A stretch of 64,000 nucleotides of DNA from Dermabacter vaginalis (GTDB lineage Bacteria > Actinomycetota > Actinomycetes > Actinomycetales > Dermabacteraceae): assembly GCF_001678905.1 (NCBI RefSeq), contig NZ_CP012117.1, positions 1,488,001 to 1,552,000 of the forward strand, given 5' to 3'. Positions within the stretch are counted from its first letter, which is position 1. Each line of letters starts with the position of its first letter. Made by a program: the position numbers and the translations under genes. Positions 57,031 through 64,000 of this stretch are shown here, piece by piece. Below the pieces are notes generated by a model. It saw nothing but the letters and a program-made list of their open reading frames with translations, ran no database searches and had not been told where the DNA came from.

Positions 57031-58085
57031 GGCGCGCAGGGAATCTCACAAACTACGAGGATTTTGATGAATCCTCGGTGCGTTCGCGCCCCAATCGTCG
57101 CGGCTCCCGACCCCGCACGAAGGAACGCCCCACCTATGCCGATGCCATCACCGCGCGTGTCGTGGGAGTCGACCGTGGCCGCTGGCGCACCATCGCGGAG
57201 GAAGGCACCGAGAACGAACGCGCAGTGACCGCTATGCGCGCGCGTGCCCTCGGGCGCACCCCCATCGTGCCCGGCGACCTCGTGCGTCTCACGGGCGACA
57301 CCTCCGGGCGCACCGACACGATCGCCCGGATCGTCGAGGTTGGCGAACGCACAAGTTTCCTGCGTCGAAGCGCCGACGATGACGACGCGAGCGAGCGCCC
57401 CCTCGTCGCTAACGCTGACACCCTCGTGATCGTGACGGCCCTCGCGAACCCCGAACCGCGCGGAGGCATGATTGACCGCTGCCTCGTCGCTGCCTATGTC
57501 GCGGGTATCACGCCACTGCTGTGCCTCACGAAAGCCGACCTCGCTGGCCCCGCGACGTTCCTCGAAAGGTACGCGCCGCTCGGCATCGAGCACCTCACCA
57601 CTCATATGAATGCCGACGGCAGCATCGCCGGTATCGACGCGCTACGCGAACGTCTCAGCGGGCATCTGAGCGTACTCGTGGGCCACTCGGGCGTCGGCAA
57701 ATCGACGCTCATCAACGCGCTCGTGCCGGGCACCGACCGCGCAACGGGACACGTCAACGCCGTCACGGGCCGCGGGCGCCACACCTCGAGCTCCGCCCTC
57801 GCGTTGCGCCTTCCGGGAAGCGACGGTTGGGTGATCGATACGCCCGGGGTACGCTCGTTCGGCCTTGGCCACGTGAGCCCCGAAGAACTCGAATCCGCAT
57901 TCGAGGACCTCGCTCCCCTCATGGAGGAGTGCCCGCGCGGCTGCACCCACATCAGTGCCGACGAGGGCTGCGCCCTCGATGCACTCGTCGCCGAGGGGCG
58001 CGCGGGAAGCGCCGGCCCCGCCCGACTCGCAAGCTTCAGGCGCCTCAACTCGACGCTGCGCACCAATGACCCCTGGGCCCTGTAG
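57027..58085 (+). CDS. rsgA: Ribosome small-subunit GTPase RsgA
   Basis: GTG at 57027 overlaps the aroA stop; 352 aa. An N-terminal OB domain precedes a circularly permuted GTPase: G4 CLTKADL comes before G1 GHSGVGKSTLINAL, then G2 (GRGRHTS) and G3 DTPGVRSFG. A C-terminal zinc site has the CPRGCTH...CAL pattern. It checks 30S maturation. The aroA-rsgA pairing is conserved in Actinobacteria. Confidence 0.95.
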   Translation: MRRAGNLTNYEDFDESSVRSRPNRRGSRPRTKERPTYADAITARVVGVDRGRWRTIAEEGTENERAVTAMRARALGRTPIVPGDLVRLTGDTSGRTDTIARIVEVGERTSFLRRSADDDDASERPLVANADTLVIVTALANPEPRGGMIDRCLVAAYVAGITPLLCLTKADLAGPATFLERYAPLGIEHLTTHMNADGSIAGIDALRERLSGHLSVLVGHSGVGKSTLINALVPGTDRATGHVNAVTGRGRHTSSSALALRLPGSDGWVIDTPGVRSFGLGHVSPEELESAFEDLAPLMEECPRGCTHISADEGCALDALVAEGRAGSAGPARLASFRRLNSTLRTNDPWAL

Positions 58086-58115
58086 CTGCCCACCCGAGCG
58101 AAGGAGAAACCACGT

Positions 58116-58907
58116 ATGGCCTCGGCACACCAGGACGATATCCGTCTCGCCCACGTTCTCGCCGACTCCGTCGACCAGCTCACGATGTCGCGTTTCAAGT
58201 CTGAAGACCTCACGCGCGAGCGCAAGGACGACAACTCGATCGTGACCGATGCTGATCGAGCAGCGGAAGAACTCATTCGCGCTCAACTTTCTCGTACCCG
58301 CAGCCGCGACCAGGTCATCGGCGAAGAGTTCGGCTCGCACGGCGAGAGCAACCGAAAGTGGATCATCGACCCCATCGACGGCACCGCGAACTTCGCGCGC
58401 GGCGTTCCCGTGTGGGCTACGCTCATCGCCCTCGAGGAAGACGGCGAGGTCGTCGTGGGCGTCGTGTCAGCGCCCGCACTGAATCGGCGGTGGTGGGCTG
58501 CCGTCGGAGCCGGGGCCTTCACGGGCCCGCGCCTGTCTGCCGCCCAGCGCCTTCATGTCTCCTCCACCGAGTATCTTGAGCAAGCCGTACTGTCCTACGG
58601 GAGTCTCGAGGGCTGGGCGCGCGCCGGGAAGCTCCGCGAGTTCGTGAACCTCCTTCAGAGAGTCGAACGCACCCGCGGATTTGGCGATTTTTGGAGCTAC
58701 ATGCTCCTTGCCGAGGGGGGAATTGACGCCGCGATCGAACCGTCCCTCAAGCTCCACGACATGGCGGCTCTCGTACCGATCATTGGCGAAGCAGGCGGGC
58801 GCTTCACCGATCTCGACGGCACAGACGGCCCCTACGGGACGAGTGCAATCGCGAGTAACGGGCCACTTCACGGCGCGATCCTCGAGGCTCTGCAGTCCTC
58901 TCGCTAG
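58116..58907 (+). CDS. hisN: Inositol monophosphatase-family histidinol-phosphatase
   Basis: 263 aa; ATG with AAGGAG upstream, 30 nt after rsgA. The metal-binding motifs GEEFG (about 69-73), WIIDPIDGTANFARG (about 82-96) and LHDMAALVPIIGEAGG are present. Actinobacterial genes in this position (aroA-rsgA-hisN) encode histidinol-phosphate phosphatase; inositol monophosphatase activity is the alternative. Confidence 0.88.
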   Translation: MASAHQDDIRLAHVLADSVDQLTMSRFKSEDLTRERKDDNSIVTDADRAAEELIRAQLSRTRSRDQVIGEEFGSHGESNRKWIIDPIDGTANFARGVPVWATLIALEEDGEVVVGVVSAPALNRRWWAAVGAGAFTGPRLSAAQRLHVSSTEYLEQAVLSYGSLEGWARAGKLREFVNLLQRVERTRGFGDFWSYMLLAEGGIDAAIEPSLKLHDMAALVPIIGEAGGRFTDLDGTDGPYGTSAIASNGPLHGAILEALQSSR

Positions 58908-59004
58908 GCTTCTGCCTCGGCAGACGCGAAGGAGAAAACTGTAGAATAGTGGCGCACACGTGCGGCGTTATCGCCGCGCACCACACCACCTGGGAAGGAC
59001 CCTC

Positions 59005-60225
59005 ATGAGCGTCAAGCGCGTTGCTCTCCTGACCGCGGGCGGTTACGCCCCGTGCCTCTCATCCGCCGTCGGCGGCCTGATCGAGCGCTATAACGAGCTG
59101 AACCCCGAGATCGAGATCATCGCCTACAAGCACGGCTACTGGGGCCTGCTCTCCGGCGAGAAGATCGTCATCGACGATGAGGCCCGCAAGAACGCGCACC
59201 TCCTGCACAACTACGGCGGCTCGCCCATTGGGAACTCGCGCGTGAAGCTCACAAACACGAAGAACCTCGTCGAGCGCGGCCTCATCAAGGAGGGCGAGAA
59301 CGCCCTCGAGGTCGCTGCGAACAAGCTCAAGGCTGACGGCGTAGACGTGCTCCACACGATCGGTGGCGATGACACGAACACAACCGCCGCTGATCTCGCG
59401 AAGTACCTCGCCGACAACAACTACCCGCTCCAGGTCGTGGGTCTGCCGAAGACGATCGACAACGACATCGTCCCCATCCGCCAGTCGCTCGGTGCCCGCA
59501 CCGCCGCTGAACAGACCTCCCTCTTCGCGCAGAACATTATTGCGGAGAACGGCTCGAACCCGCGCATGCTCATCATCCACGAGATCATGGGCCGCGCATG
59601 CGGCTACCTCACCGCGGAGGCTGCACGCTACTACCAGGATTGGCATTCGAAGCAGCAGTGGCTGCCGTCGATCGGCCACGATGAGCGCAGGTGGGATGTC
59701 CACGCCGTATTCCTGCCCGAGCTTGCTCTCGATATCGAGGGTGAGGCGGAGCGCCTCAAGAAGGTTATGGACGAGGTCGGTTGCGTCAACATCTTCCTCT
59801 CGGAGGGCGCCGGCATCCCCGAGATCATCGCCGAGCTCGAAGCCAAGGGCGAGGAGGTCGAGCGCGATCCGTTCGGCCACGTGAAGCTCGACAAGATCAA
59901 CCCCGGCCAGTGGTTCGCGAAGCAGTTCGCTGAGCGCCTCGGTGCCGAGAAGGTCATGGTTCAAAAGTCCGGTTATTTCGCTCGCTCTGCGAAAGCTAAC
60001 CCTGACGACCTGCGCCTCATCAAGTCTATGACTGACCTCGCCGTGCAGGTCGCCCTTGAAGGCGGCACCGGCGTGATCGGCCACGACGAAGAAAAGGGCG
60101 ACCAGCTTCGCGCGATCGAGTTCGAGCGCATCGCCGGTCACAAGGCTTTCGACGTGGACCAGGAATGGTTCGCTGGCGTTCTCGAGCGCACGGGCCAGAA
60201 GCTCGTGAAGGCCGAGAAGCACTGA
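59005..60225 (+). CDS. pfp: Pyrophosphate-dependent 6-phosphofructokinase
   Basis: ATG at 59005 with GGGAAGGA upstream gives 406 aa. The phosphate-donor signature is GGDDTNT (about 120) instead of the GGDGS of ATP enzymes, and PKTIDND (about 149) has Lys where ATP-PFK has Gly. Both are known marks of PPi use. PEIEIIAYKHGYWGLL and IHEIMGRACGYLTA are conserved. It runs fructose-6-P to fructose-1,6-bisphosphate reversibly. A TAGAAT element at 58941 may be its -10 box; no good -35 was seen. Confidence 0.92.
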   Translation: MSVKRVALLTAGGYAPCLSSAVGGLIERYNELNPEIEIIAYKHGYWGLLSGEKIVIDDEARKNAHLLHNYGGSPIGNSRVKLTNTKNLVERGLIKEGENALEVAANKLKADGVDVLHTIGGDDTNTTAADLAKYLADNNYPLQVVGLPKTIDNDIVPIRQSLGARTAAEQTSLFAQNIIAENGSNPRMLIIHEIMGRACGYLTAEAARYYQDWHSKQQWLPSIGHDERRWDVHAVFLPELALDIEGEAERLKKVMDEVGCVNIFLSEGAGIPEIIAELEAKGEEVERDPFGHVKLDKINPGQWFAKQFAERLGAEKVMVQKSGYFARSAKANPDDLRLIKSMTDLAVQVALEGGTGVIGHDEEKGDQLRAIEFERIAGHKAFDVDQEWFAGVLERTGQKLVKAEKH

Positions 60226-60256
60226 TTTCTCCGTTAGGCGGGATGATCGCCTGAGA

Positions 60257-60297
60257 GGCCCGGGCACGTGCGTTTTGCGCTCGTGCCCGGGTTTTAT
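60257..60297 (+). terminator. Intrinsic terminator after pfp
   Basis: CCCGGGCACG (60259-60268) pairs with CGTGCCCGGG (60282-60291) around a 13-nt loop, followed by TTTTATT. It lies 24 nt before the calpain-like gene, which probably needs its own promoter or readthrough. Confidence 0.88.
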
Positions 60298-60320
60298 TAA
60301 CTGCGAAAGGGGTCCGACGC

Positions 60321-61088
60321 TTGATTCGCCACACGCTGACCGCACTCTTCCCGCCGCATGCACGCGAGAGCGGGGAGCCGCCGCTGGGGCCGCACGCTGA
60401 TCACTACGAGGCTTGGAGCGGCGTCCTGAATTTCTCGCGGCGGCCGCGCCAGGGTGCCCTGGGCGATTGCTGGCTCATGGCGCCGATGCTCGCAATCCAC
60501 GCGCTCGATCCCGAGTTTTTTGCGAACGCCATCAAGGTTCAGCCCGGGTCACCCAAAGCGCTCGCGCGTGTGTTCGTGGAAGGTGCCCCGGCGTGGCGCA
60601 GCATAAATATGCGCTTTCCTGTGACCGAACGTGGCCACTTCGCCTACGCGACAGAAGAAGGGGGCGGCCCCGGCTGGCCCGGCATCCTCGAGAAGGCGTG
60701 CGCAGCGGAGTTCGCGGGATCATACGCGTGGATTGCGCGGGGCTTTGCGAAATGGGGGTTTCCGGCGCTTAGCGGCGTGCGCGCCTCGACGCGTCTCACG
60801 CTTCCCTCCCCCGGCGAAGTCGAAGACCTTCTCGCCAAGAGGCGGCCCATCGTCGCCTCCACCCACATGTTCTCCCCCGTGCTCTCGCGCAAGCGGCAGT
60901 CGGGAGCTATTCCGCCGATGCACGTCATGGCGGTTGTGGGTGCGAAGCCTGATACCGGCGAGATCGTGCTTCGTAACCCGTGGCGCCCGGGTGCCTGGGT
61001 CACACTCAACAAGCGAGAGTTCCGCCGCGCGTTCCTCTCAGTCGACGTGCTTGACCAGCCACTCGGGCGCTCACGCAAAGGCTCGTAG
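60321..61088 (+). CDS. Calpain-like (C2 family) cysteine protease domain protein
   Basis: TTG start at 60321 with GAAAGGGG upstream, 255 aa. It is almost only a calpain catalytic domain: oxyanion Gln and nucleophile in QGALGDCWLMA (C50), catalytic His in MHVMAVVGA (H201) and Asn in LRNPWRPG (N219). Spacing and order match calpain. There is no signal peptide, no calcium-binding EF-hand or other domain. The substrate is unknown. It is convergent with the deacetylase lipoprotein (2 bp between stops). Confidence 0.82.
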   Translation: MIRHTLTALFPPHARESGEPPLGPHADHYEAWSGVLNFSRRPRQGALGDCWLMAPMLAIHALDPEFFANAIKVQPGSPKALARVFVEGAPAWRSINMRFPVTERGHFAYATEEGGGPGWPGILEKACAAEFAGSYAWIARGFAKWGFPALSGVRASTRLTLPSPGEVEDLLAKRRPIVASTHMFSPVLSRKRQSGAIPPMHVMAVVGAKPDTGEIVLRNPWRPGAWVTLNKREFRRAFLSVDVLDQPLGRSRKGS

Positions 61089-61090
61089 GG

Positions 61091-62740
61091 TCAGCCCTTA
61101 CAGTTGAAGCCGTTCTGCTTCTTGCCGGTGCCGGAACAGTAGGCGTGTCCGGCCTCGAGGCCGCCGGTGTTCAGAGTCAGCTCGCTGACCGTCACGGGAA
61201 TATAGCCGGCGTCATTGACCTGGCTGAGGATCTGCTCAGCCGCATCCACGGTCGAATCGTGAATATCGTGCATGAGAGCGATCGGCTCGGCGTAGGCGTT
61301 TGCACCCTCGACGGCTGCCTCGATCGTTTTGGCCGTGTCCTTCGTTTTCCAGTCGAGAGTGTCGACGTCCCACTGCACGATCGCCATGCCGCGAGAGGCA
61401 ACAATCTCATCCACGGTTTCGTTGTGGCTGCCATACGGCGGGCGGAACAGAAGCGGCTCGAAACCCGTGGTCTCCGCGAGAAGATCAGAGTTCTCGTTGA
61501 CTTCCTTCTCCACGCGCTCGCGCGACTTGCGCTTGAGGTCGGGGTGGGTCACGGAGTGGTTGCCCAGTTCAAAGCCCGCTGCCGCGACCATGAGAGTCGT
61601 CTTGCGGTGCTCTTTGATGCTGTTGCCCATTTCGAAGAACGTCGTTGCCGCTTTCGCCTTCTTGTAGACGTCAAGGAGCTCGGGAGTACGGGCGCCGGGG
61701 CCGTCATCATAGGTCAGAGCGACGCAGTGCTCGAGGAACACGTCGTAGCCGATCGCGGTAGTCGGGCGCACCGCACCACCGGGAGTGGGCGACGGTACCT
61801 CAGTCGAGGCGCCTTCGCCCTCGGCGCCGTCGGACTGCCCACCATCCGATGCCGCGGGGCTCGCCGCTTCGGAACCGTCCGACGGTCGGTTCGGCGAATC
61901 GATCGGCTTTGCAACATGGCGCTTAGGCGTGAAGTGTTCGAGTTCTTCGCTCGGCTCACCCGTGAATTTCGCGGGCTTTGCGCTCGCGTCCTTCGCGAGC
62001 TTTCCGAGATCAGAAAGGAACGGTTCCGCGTCGACGACGAGCCGTGCCGGGGCCTCCCCGGCAGCTCCCGTACGGAACGCGAGCACGAGTGTTCCCTCGG
62101 GGTTGAATGCCATCGCCGGGCCGTTGCCGTACGGGGCGCTCTTGTCAATGAGAGCTTTATCGACGGCCGAGGCATCAAGCTTGGCCTTGCCCGCGGCATC
62201 GTGGACAGCTTTCGCAAACTCGCCCCACTTCGCGGCCTCGATAAGCGCGGCTGGGGCAAACGACTGCTTCTTTCGTGCGTCGTACCAGATCGAGCAGGGC
62301 ACATCCGCCTCGTCGCCGAGGCTCCCCACAACCGCGACGCCCACGACGTCCTGAGCGGCGGCGAGAATCGTGGCCTTGATCTCGACCTTCTCGATGTCGC
62401 CCCAGTGTGCCTCGCGCAGCAGACGGTTGCGGACGACCTCGGTCGCCTGGGTCAGATTGCGCGCCTTCGGAAACCGCGGAGTCGTGACGGTCTTGCCTTC
62501 GGCTTCGGGGTTGAGCGTGACGTCAACCGTTTCGAGGAGCGAGGCATCTGCGCTCGTCCACTCGGCCGACGGTTCGGGACTCGTGCTCGGTGACTGCGCG
62601 CCCCCCTTACCGGAGGCCCTACCGCCGTTCTTTCCATCCCCTGCATTCGAGCAGGCAGCGAGGCCGGCAACGGCACCAGCTGAAAGTCCGGCGAGAGCGG
62701 TGCGGCGGCGAATAGGACGGGTTTCAAGAAGCGGCGACAC
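61091..62740 (-). CDS. Polysaccharide deacetylase lipoprotein with N-terminal extracytoplasmic domain
   Basis: GTG at 62740 with GAAGGAAG upstream gives 549 aa. A twin-arginine-like signal (RRRTALAG) with lipobox GLAAC (Cys about 31) anchors it outside. Residues about 70-290 form a domain of RsiV/DUF3298 appearance (NLTQATEVVRNRLLREAHW, VPCSIWYDARKKQSFAPAALIE). The NodB domain (about 335-535) has TYDDGP (D345/D346), HSVTHPDL, RPPYG, DVDTLDW and LMHDIH. It probably deacetylates N-acetyl groups of peptidoglycan or wall glycans. All five NodB motifs are intact. Confidence 0.9.
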   Translation of the reverse strand: MSPLLETRPIRRRTALAGLSAGAVAGLAACSNAGDGKNGGRASGKGGAQSPSTSPEPSAEWTSADASLLETVDVTLNPEAEGKTVTTPRFPKARNLTQATEVVRNRLLREAHWGDIEKVEIKATILAAAQDVVGVAVVGSLGDEADVPCSIWYDARKKQSFAPAALIEAAKWGEFAKAVHDAAGKAKLDASAVDKALIDKSAPYGNGPAMAFNPEGTLVLAFRTGAAGEAPARLVVDAEPFLSDLGKLAKDASAKPAKFTGEPSEELEHFTPKRHVAKPIDSPNRPSDGSEAASPAASDGGQSDGAEGEGASTEVPSPTPGGAVRPTTAIGYDVFLEHCVALTYDDGPGARTPELLDVYKKAKAATTFFEMGNSIKEHRKTTLMVAAAGFELGNHSVTHPDLKRKSRERVEKEVNENSDLLAETTGFEPLLFRPPYGSHNETVDEIVASRGMAIVQWDVDTLDWKTKDTAKTIEAAVEGANAYAEPIALMHDIHDSTVDAAEQILSQVNDAGYIPVTVSELTLNTGGLEAGHAYCSGTGKKQNGFNCKG

Positions 62741-63225
62741 GATTCTTCCTTCGTCGAAAGTATTGGAAAGCGAGCACTCGCACGAACCTGCACAGCTAAA
62801 TAACATTGTCCGCACGCGCCTCGCCGCCCACGAGTGTACTCCCCTGCAATTCACGAACCTTCACGCCCACGCGCATCGCGAGCCCGGATTGATCCCGGAG
62901 CCACTACTCGCTACTGCCCCCCCTACCGGACGCCCTCGTCCGGTTTCAGGGTGAACCGAGGGTGAAGAAATGAGACCAGGCAAGCCGCCATGAGGGCTGT
63001 CATACCGTTGTCCTGCATCTGAAATACGCACGACGGTTGGCTGACACAACGGCGAGGTGCCGAACAAGCAACCACATCGGGGGTGCACACGCACAATTCA
63101 CGACAGGGGCGGGGTTGTCACCGGAACCCCAGACGTTACGAGCAAAATGTAACCCCGGCGATATAGCCGAGGCCAGTGATCGTTCCGGGGTCTTCGTAGA
63201 TGACTATAACGTAGGGGGAGTCGCG
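62741..63225. other. 485-nt spacer between the deacetylase gene and the Abi-like pseudogene
   Basis: It holds the deacetylase leader and, at 62945, the first copy of a 36-bp imperfect repeat. A pair CCCCGG/CCGGGG lies around 63154-63190, and TATAAC at 63205 precedes a strong GGGGGAG ribosome site at about 63214. Composition is less GC-rich than the surroundings. No believable gene, tRNA or integrase fragment was seen. Confidence 0.6.
62945..62980 (+). repeat. Imperfect 36-bp direct repeat, copy 1
   Basis: It starts TTCAGGGTG and ends GAGACCAGG. Compared without gaps to 63965-64000 it matches at 27 of 36 positions, with the first nine and last eight bases identical. The copies lie either side of the Abi-like pseudogene, 1020 bp apart. 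Confidence 0.5.
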
Positions 63226-63915
63226 ATGTCTACGGTTCCGAACGCCGTACCCAACTGCGGGGCGTGGAATGCGGATGAGATCTGTCGCTTCATTACATCG
63301 GAGCGCCTAGCATCGTATTTTACTGACACCGATGGGAGCGTCCGCCAAGCACTCCACCTATACGAGTGGGACATGAGAGCTTAAGCATCTGTCTTAGAGC
63401 TGACGTCGATGGTGGAGGTCATCGTTCGAAATTCACTTGACGCGTCACTCATCGCATGGGCCTCCACTCACCACCCAGGGGCGTCGTGGTTCGATGCGGC
63501 GCCGCTTGACGCGCATGCACAATCAGACATAGCAAAAGCGAGACGCCGGGCAACGCGGCATGGAAGACGGCCGGAGGTGCATGGCAGTGTGATCTCAGAA
63601 CTAACATTGGGATTCTGGCGCTTTCTCGTCGAGTCGCGTTACCTCACCCGCCTCTGGGTACCGGCTTCTCATACTGCGTTTCCGCACGGGGCCAAAGATC
63701 TCCGCACACGACAAGAAGAAGTCGCGCTGCGCATGAAGCAGCTCACCACCGTGCGAAACCGTGCCGCGCACCACGAGCCGATCCATCGCCGGGATCTGGG
63801 CCGGGACCTTCGGGCGGCTATAGATCTCGCATCTTGGGTTTCACCGGACGTCGGTGCTTGGGTGGCATCGACGAATTCACTACGGACACGCATCGAGGGC
63901 AAACCGCAACCTTGA
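63226..63915 (+). pseudogene. Abi-like (Abi_2/HEPN) abortive-infection gene with one premature stop
   Basis: ATG at 63226 with GGGGGAG upstream. The frame codes 52 residues ending LHLYEWDMRA, then TAA at 63382-63384, then continues in the same frame (ASVLELTSMVEVIVRNSLDASL) to 63915. Joined, it is 229 codons with the normal Abi_2 pattern: N-terminal LYEWD, VEVIVRN, FWRFLVESRYLTRLWVPA and the HEPN ribonuclease motif R-x4-H (RNRAAHH). A TCA-to-TAA change would explain it. Restart at ATG 63409 could give a 168-aa fragment with the HEPN motif. Abi proteins stop phage spread by RNA cleavage. Confidence 0.78.
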
Positions 63916-63964
63916 CCTCAAAGGCCACTCAAGTGGAGAAAGTGGAGCCCGACCTTGATGCCAG

Positions 63965-64000
63965 TTCAGGGTGGGCAAAAGGTGGACAAAATAGACCAGG
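63965..64000 (+). repeat. Imperfect 36-bp direct repeat, copy 2 (at window edge)
   Basis: It starts TTCAGGGTG and ends TAGACCAGG at the last base of the window, so the repeat may continue beyond. It matches copy 1 at 27 of 36 positions. It lies 49 nt after the Abi-like pseudogene. Confidence 0.5.

Noticed and set aside
62861-63094. 77-aa minus-strand frame in the spacer before the Abi-like gene
   Set aside because: No ribosome site, Gly/Pro/Ser-rich, and it covers the repeat; no support for translation.

Overview
The window is a gene-dense stretch of a high-GC actinobacterial chromosome. Several markers place it there: a kgd-type 2-oxoglutarate enzyme with a fused E2 domain, NucS mismatch endonuclease, the GlgE glycogen pathway, a SigR/RsrA-type redox sigma system, a 24-residue bL37 ribosomal protein, a pyrophosphate-type phosphofructokinase and the Actinobacteria-specific order rho-rpmE-prfA-prmC-tsaC-wecA-atp. 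The overall character fits Micrococcales, and Dermabacteraceae (Dermabacter-like) is my best guess, but that is inference from gene content and not a search result.

Layout. 1-1855: the end of a DUF58 operon on the + strand. 1852-10585: one long minus-strand operon running moxR, DUF58, a small membrane protein, two VWA proteins, a TPR-like protein, cysteine desulfurase, mnmA and a MetE-like protein; almost every junction overlaps or is a few bases wide. 10720-17206: glgX-glgE-glgB (+). 17293-20521: a CnoX/YbbN-like protein plus a lipoprotein/membrane-protein pair (-). 20630-22510: nucS-nagA (+). 22581-39241: ATP synthase operon (atpI-B-E-F-H-A-G-D-C), then going upstream wecA-like, tsaC, prmC, prfA, rpmE, rho, thrB, lysA, all minus strand. 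39406-41664: a fused OtsA-OtsB. 41665-42542: a small accessory patch (paired hairpins, a short ORF or relic, an orphan hypothetical gene) directly 3' of a tRNA-Arg(CCG). 42605-47111: tsaD, an M23 peptidase and two CNNM/CBS membrane proteins (-). 47278-53815: two-component pair, kgd, a degenerate SGNH protein and bL37 (+). 53898-55019: rsrA-sigR (-). 55118-61088: DoxX-like, aroA, rsgA, hisN, pfp and a calpain-like protease (+). 61091-62740: a polysaccharide deacetylase lipoprotein (-). 62945-64000: an Abi/HEPN-like gene interrupted by one in-frame stop and bracketed by an imperfect 36-bp direct repeat.

Functionally, the window joins storage/compatible-solute metabolism (GlgX, GlgE, GlgB, OtsAB), energy conversion (F1Fo-ATPase, 2-oxoglutarate oxidation, PPi-PFK), translation (RF1 and its methylase, L31, bL37, TsaC, TsaD, MnmA, RsgA) and envelope maintenance (M23 peptidase, deacetylase, CNNM proteins). 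The accessory or odd material is at 41665-42466 and after 62741. No CRISPR array, insertion sequence, integrase or prophage was seen. The most unusual observations are the broken Abi gene with flanking repeats, an RsrA lacking its N-terminal cysteine, an SGNH-fold protein without any catalytic block, a stand-alone calpain domain with an intact triad, and a pair of mirror-image hairpins with a compensatory base change.
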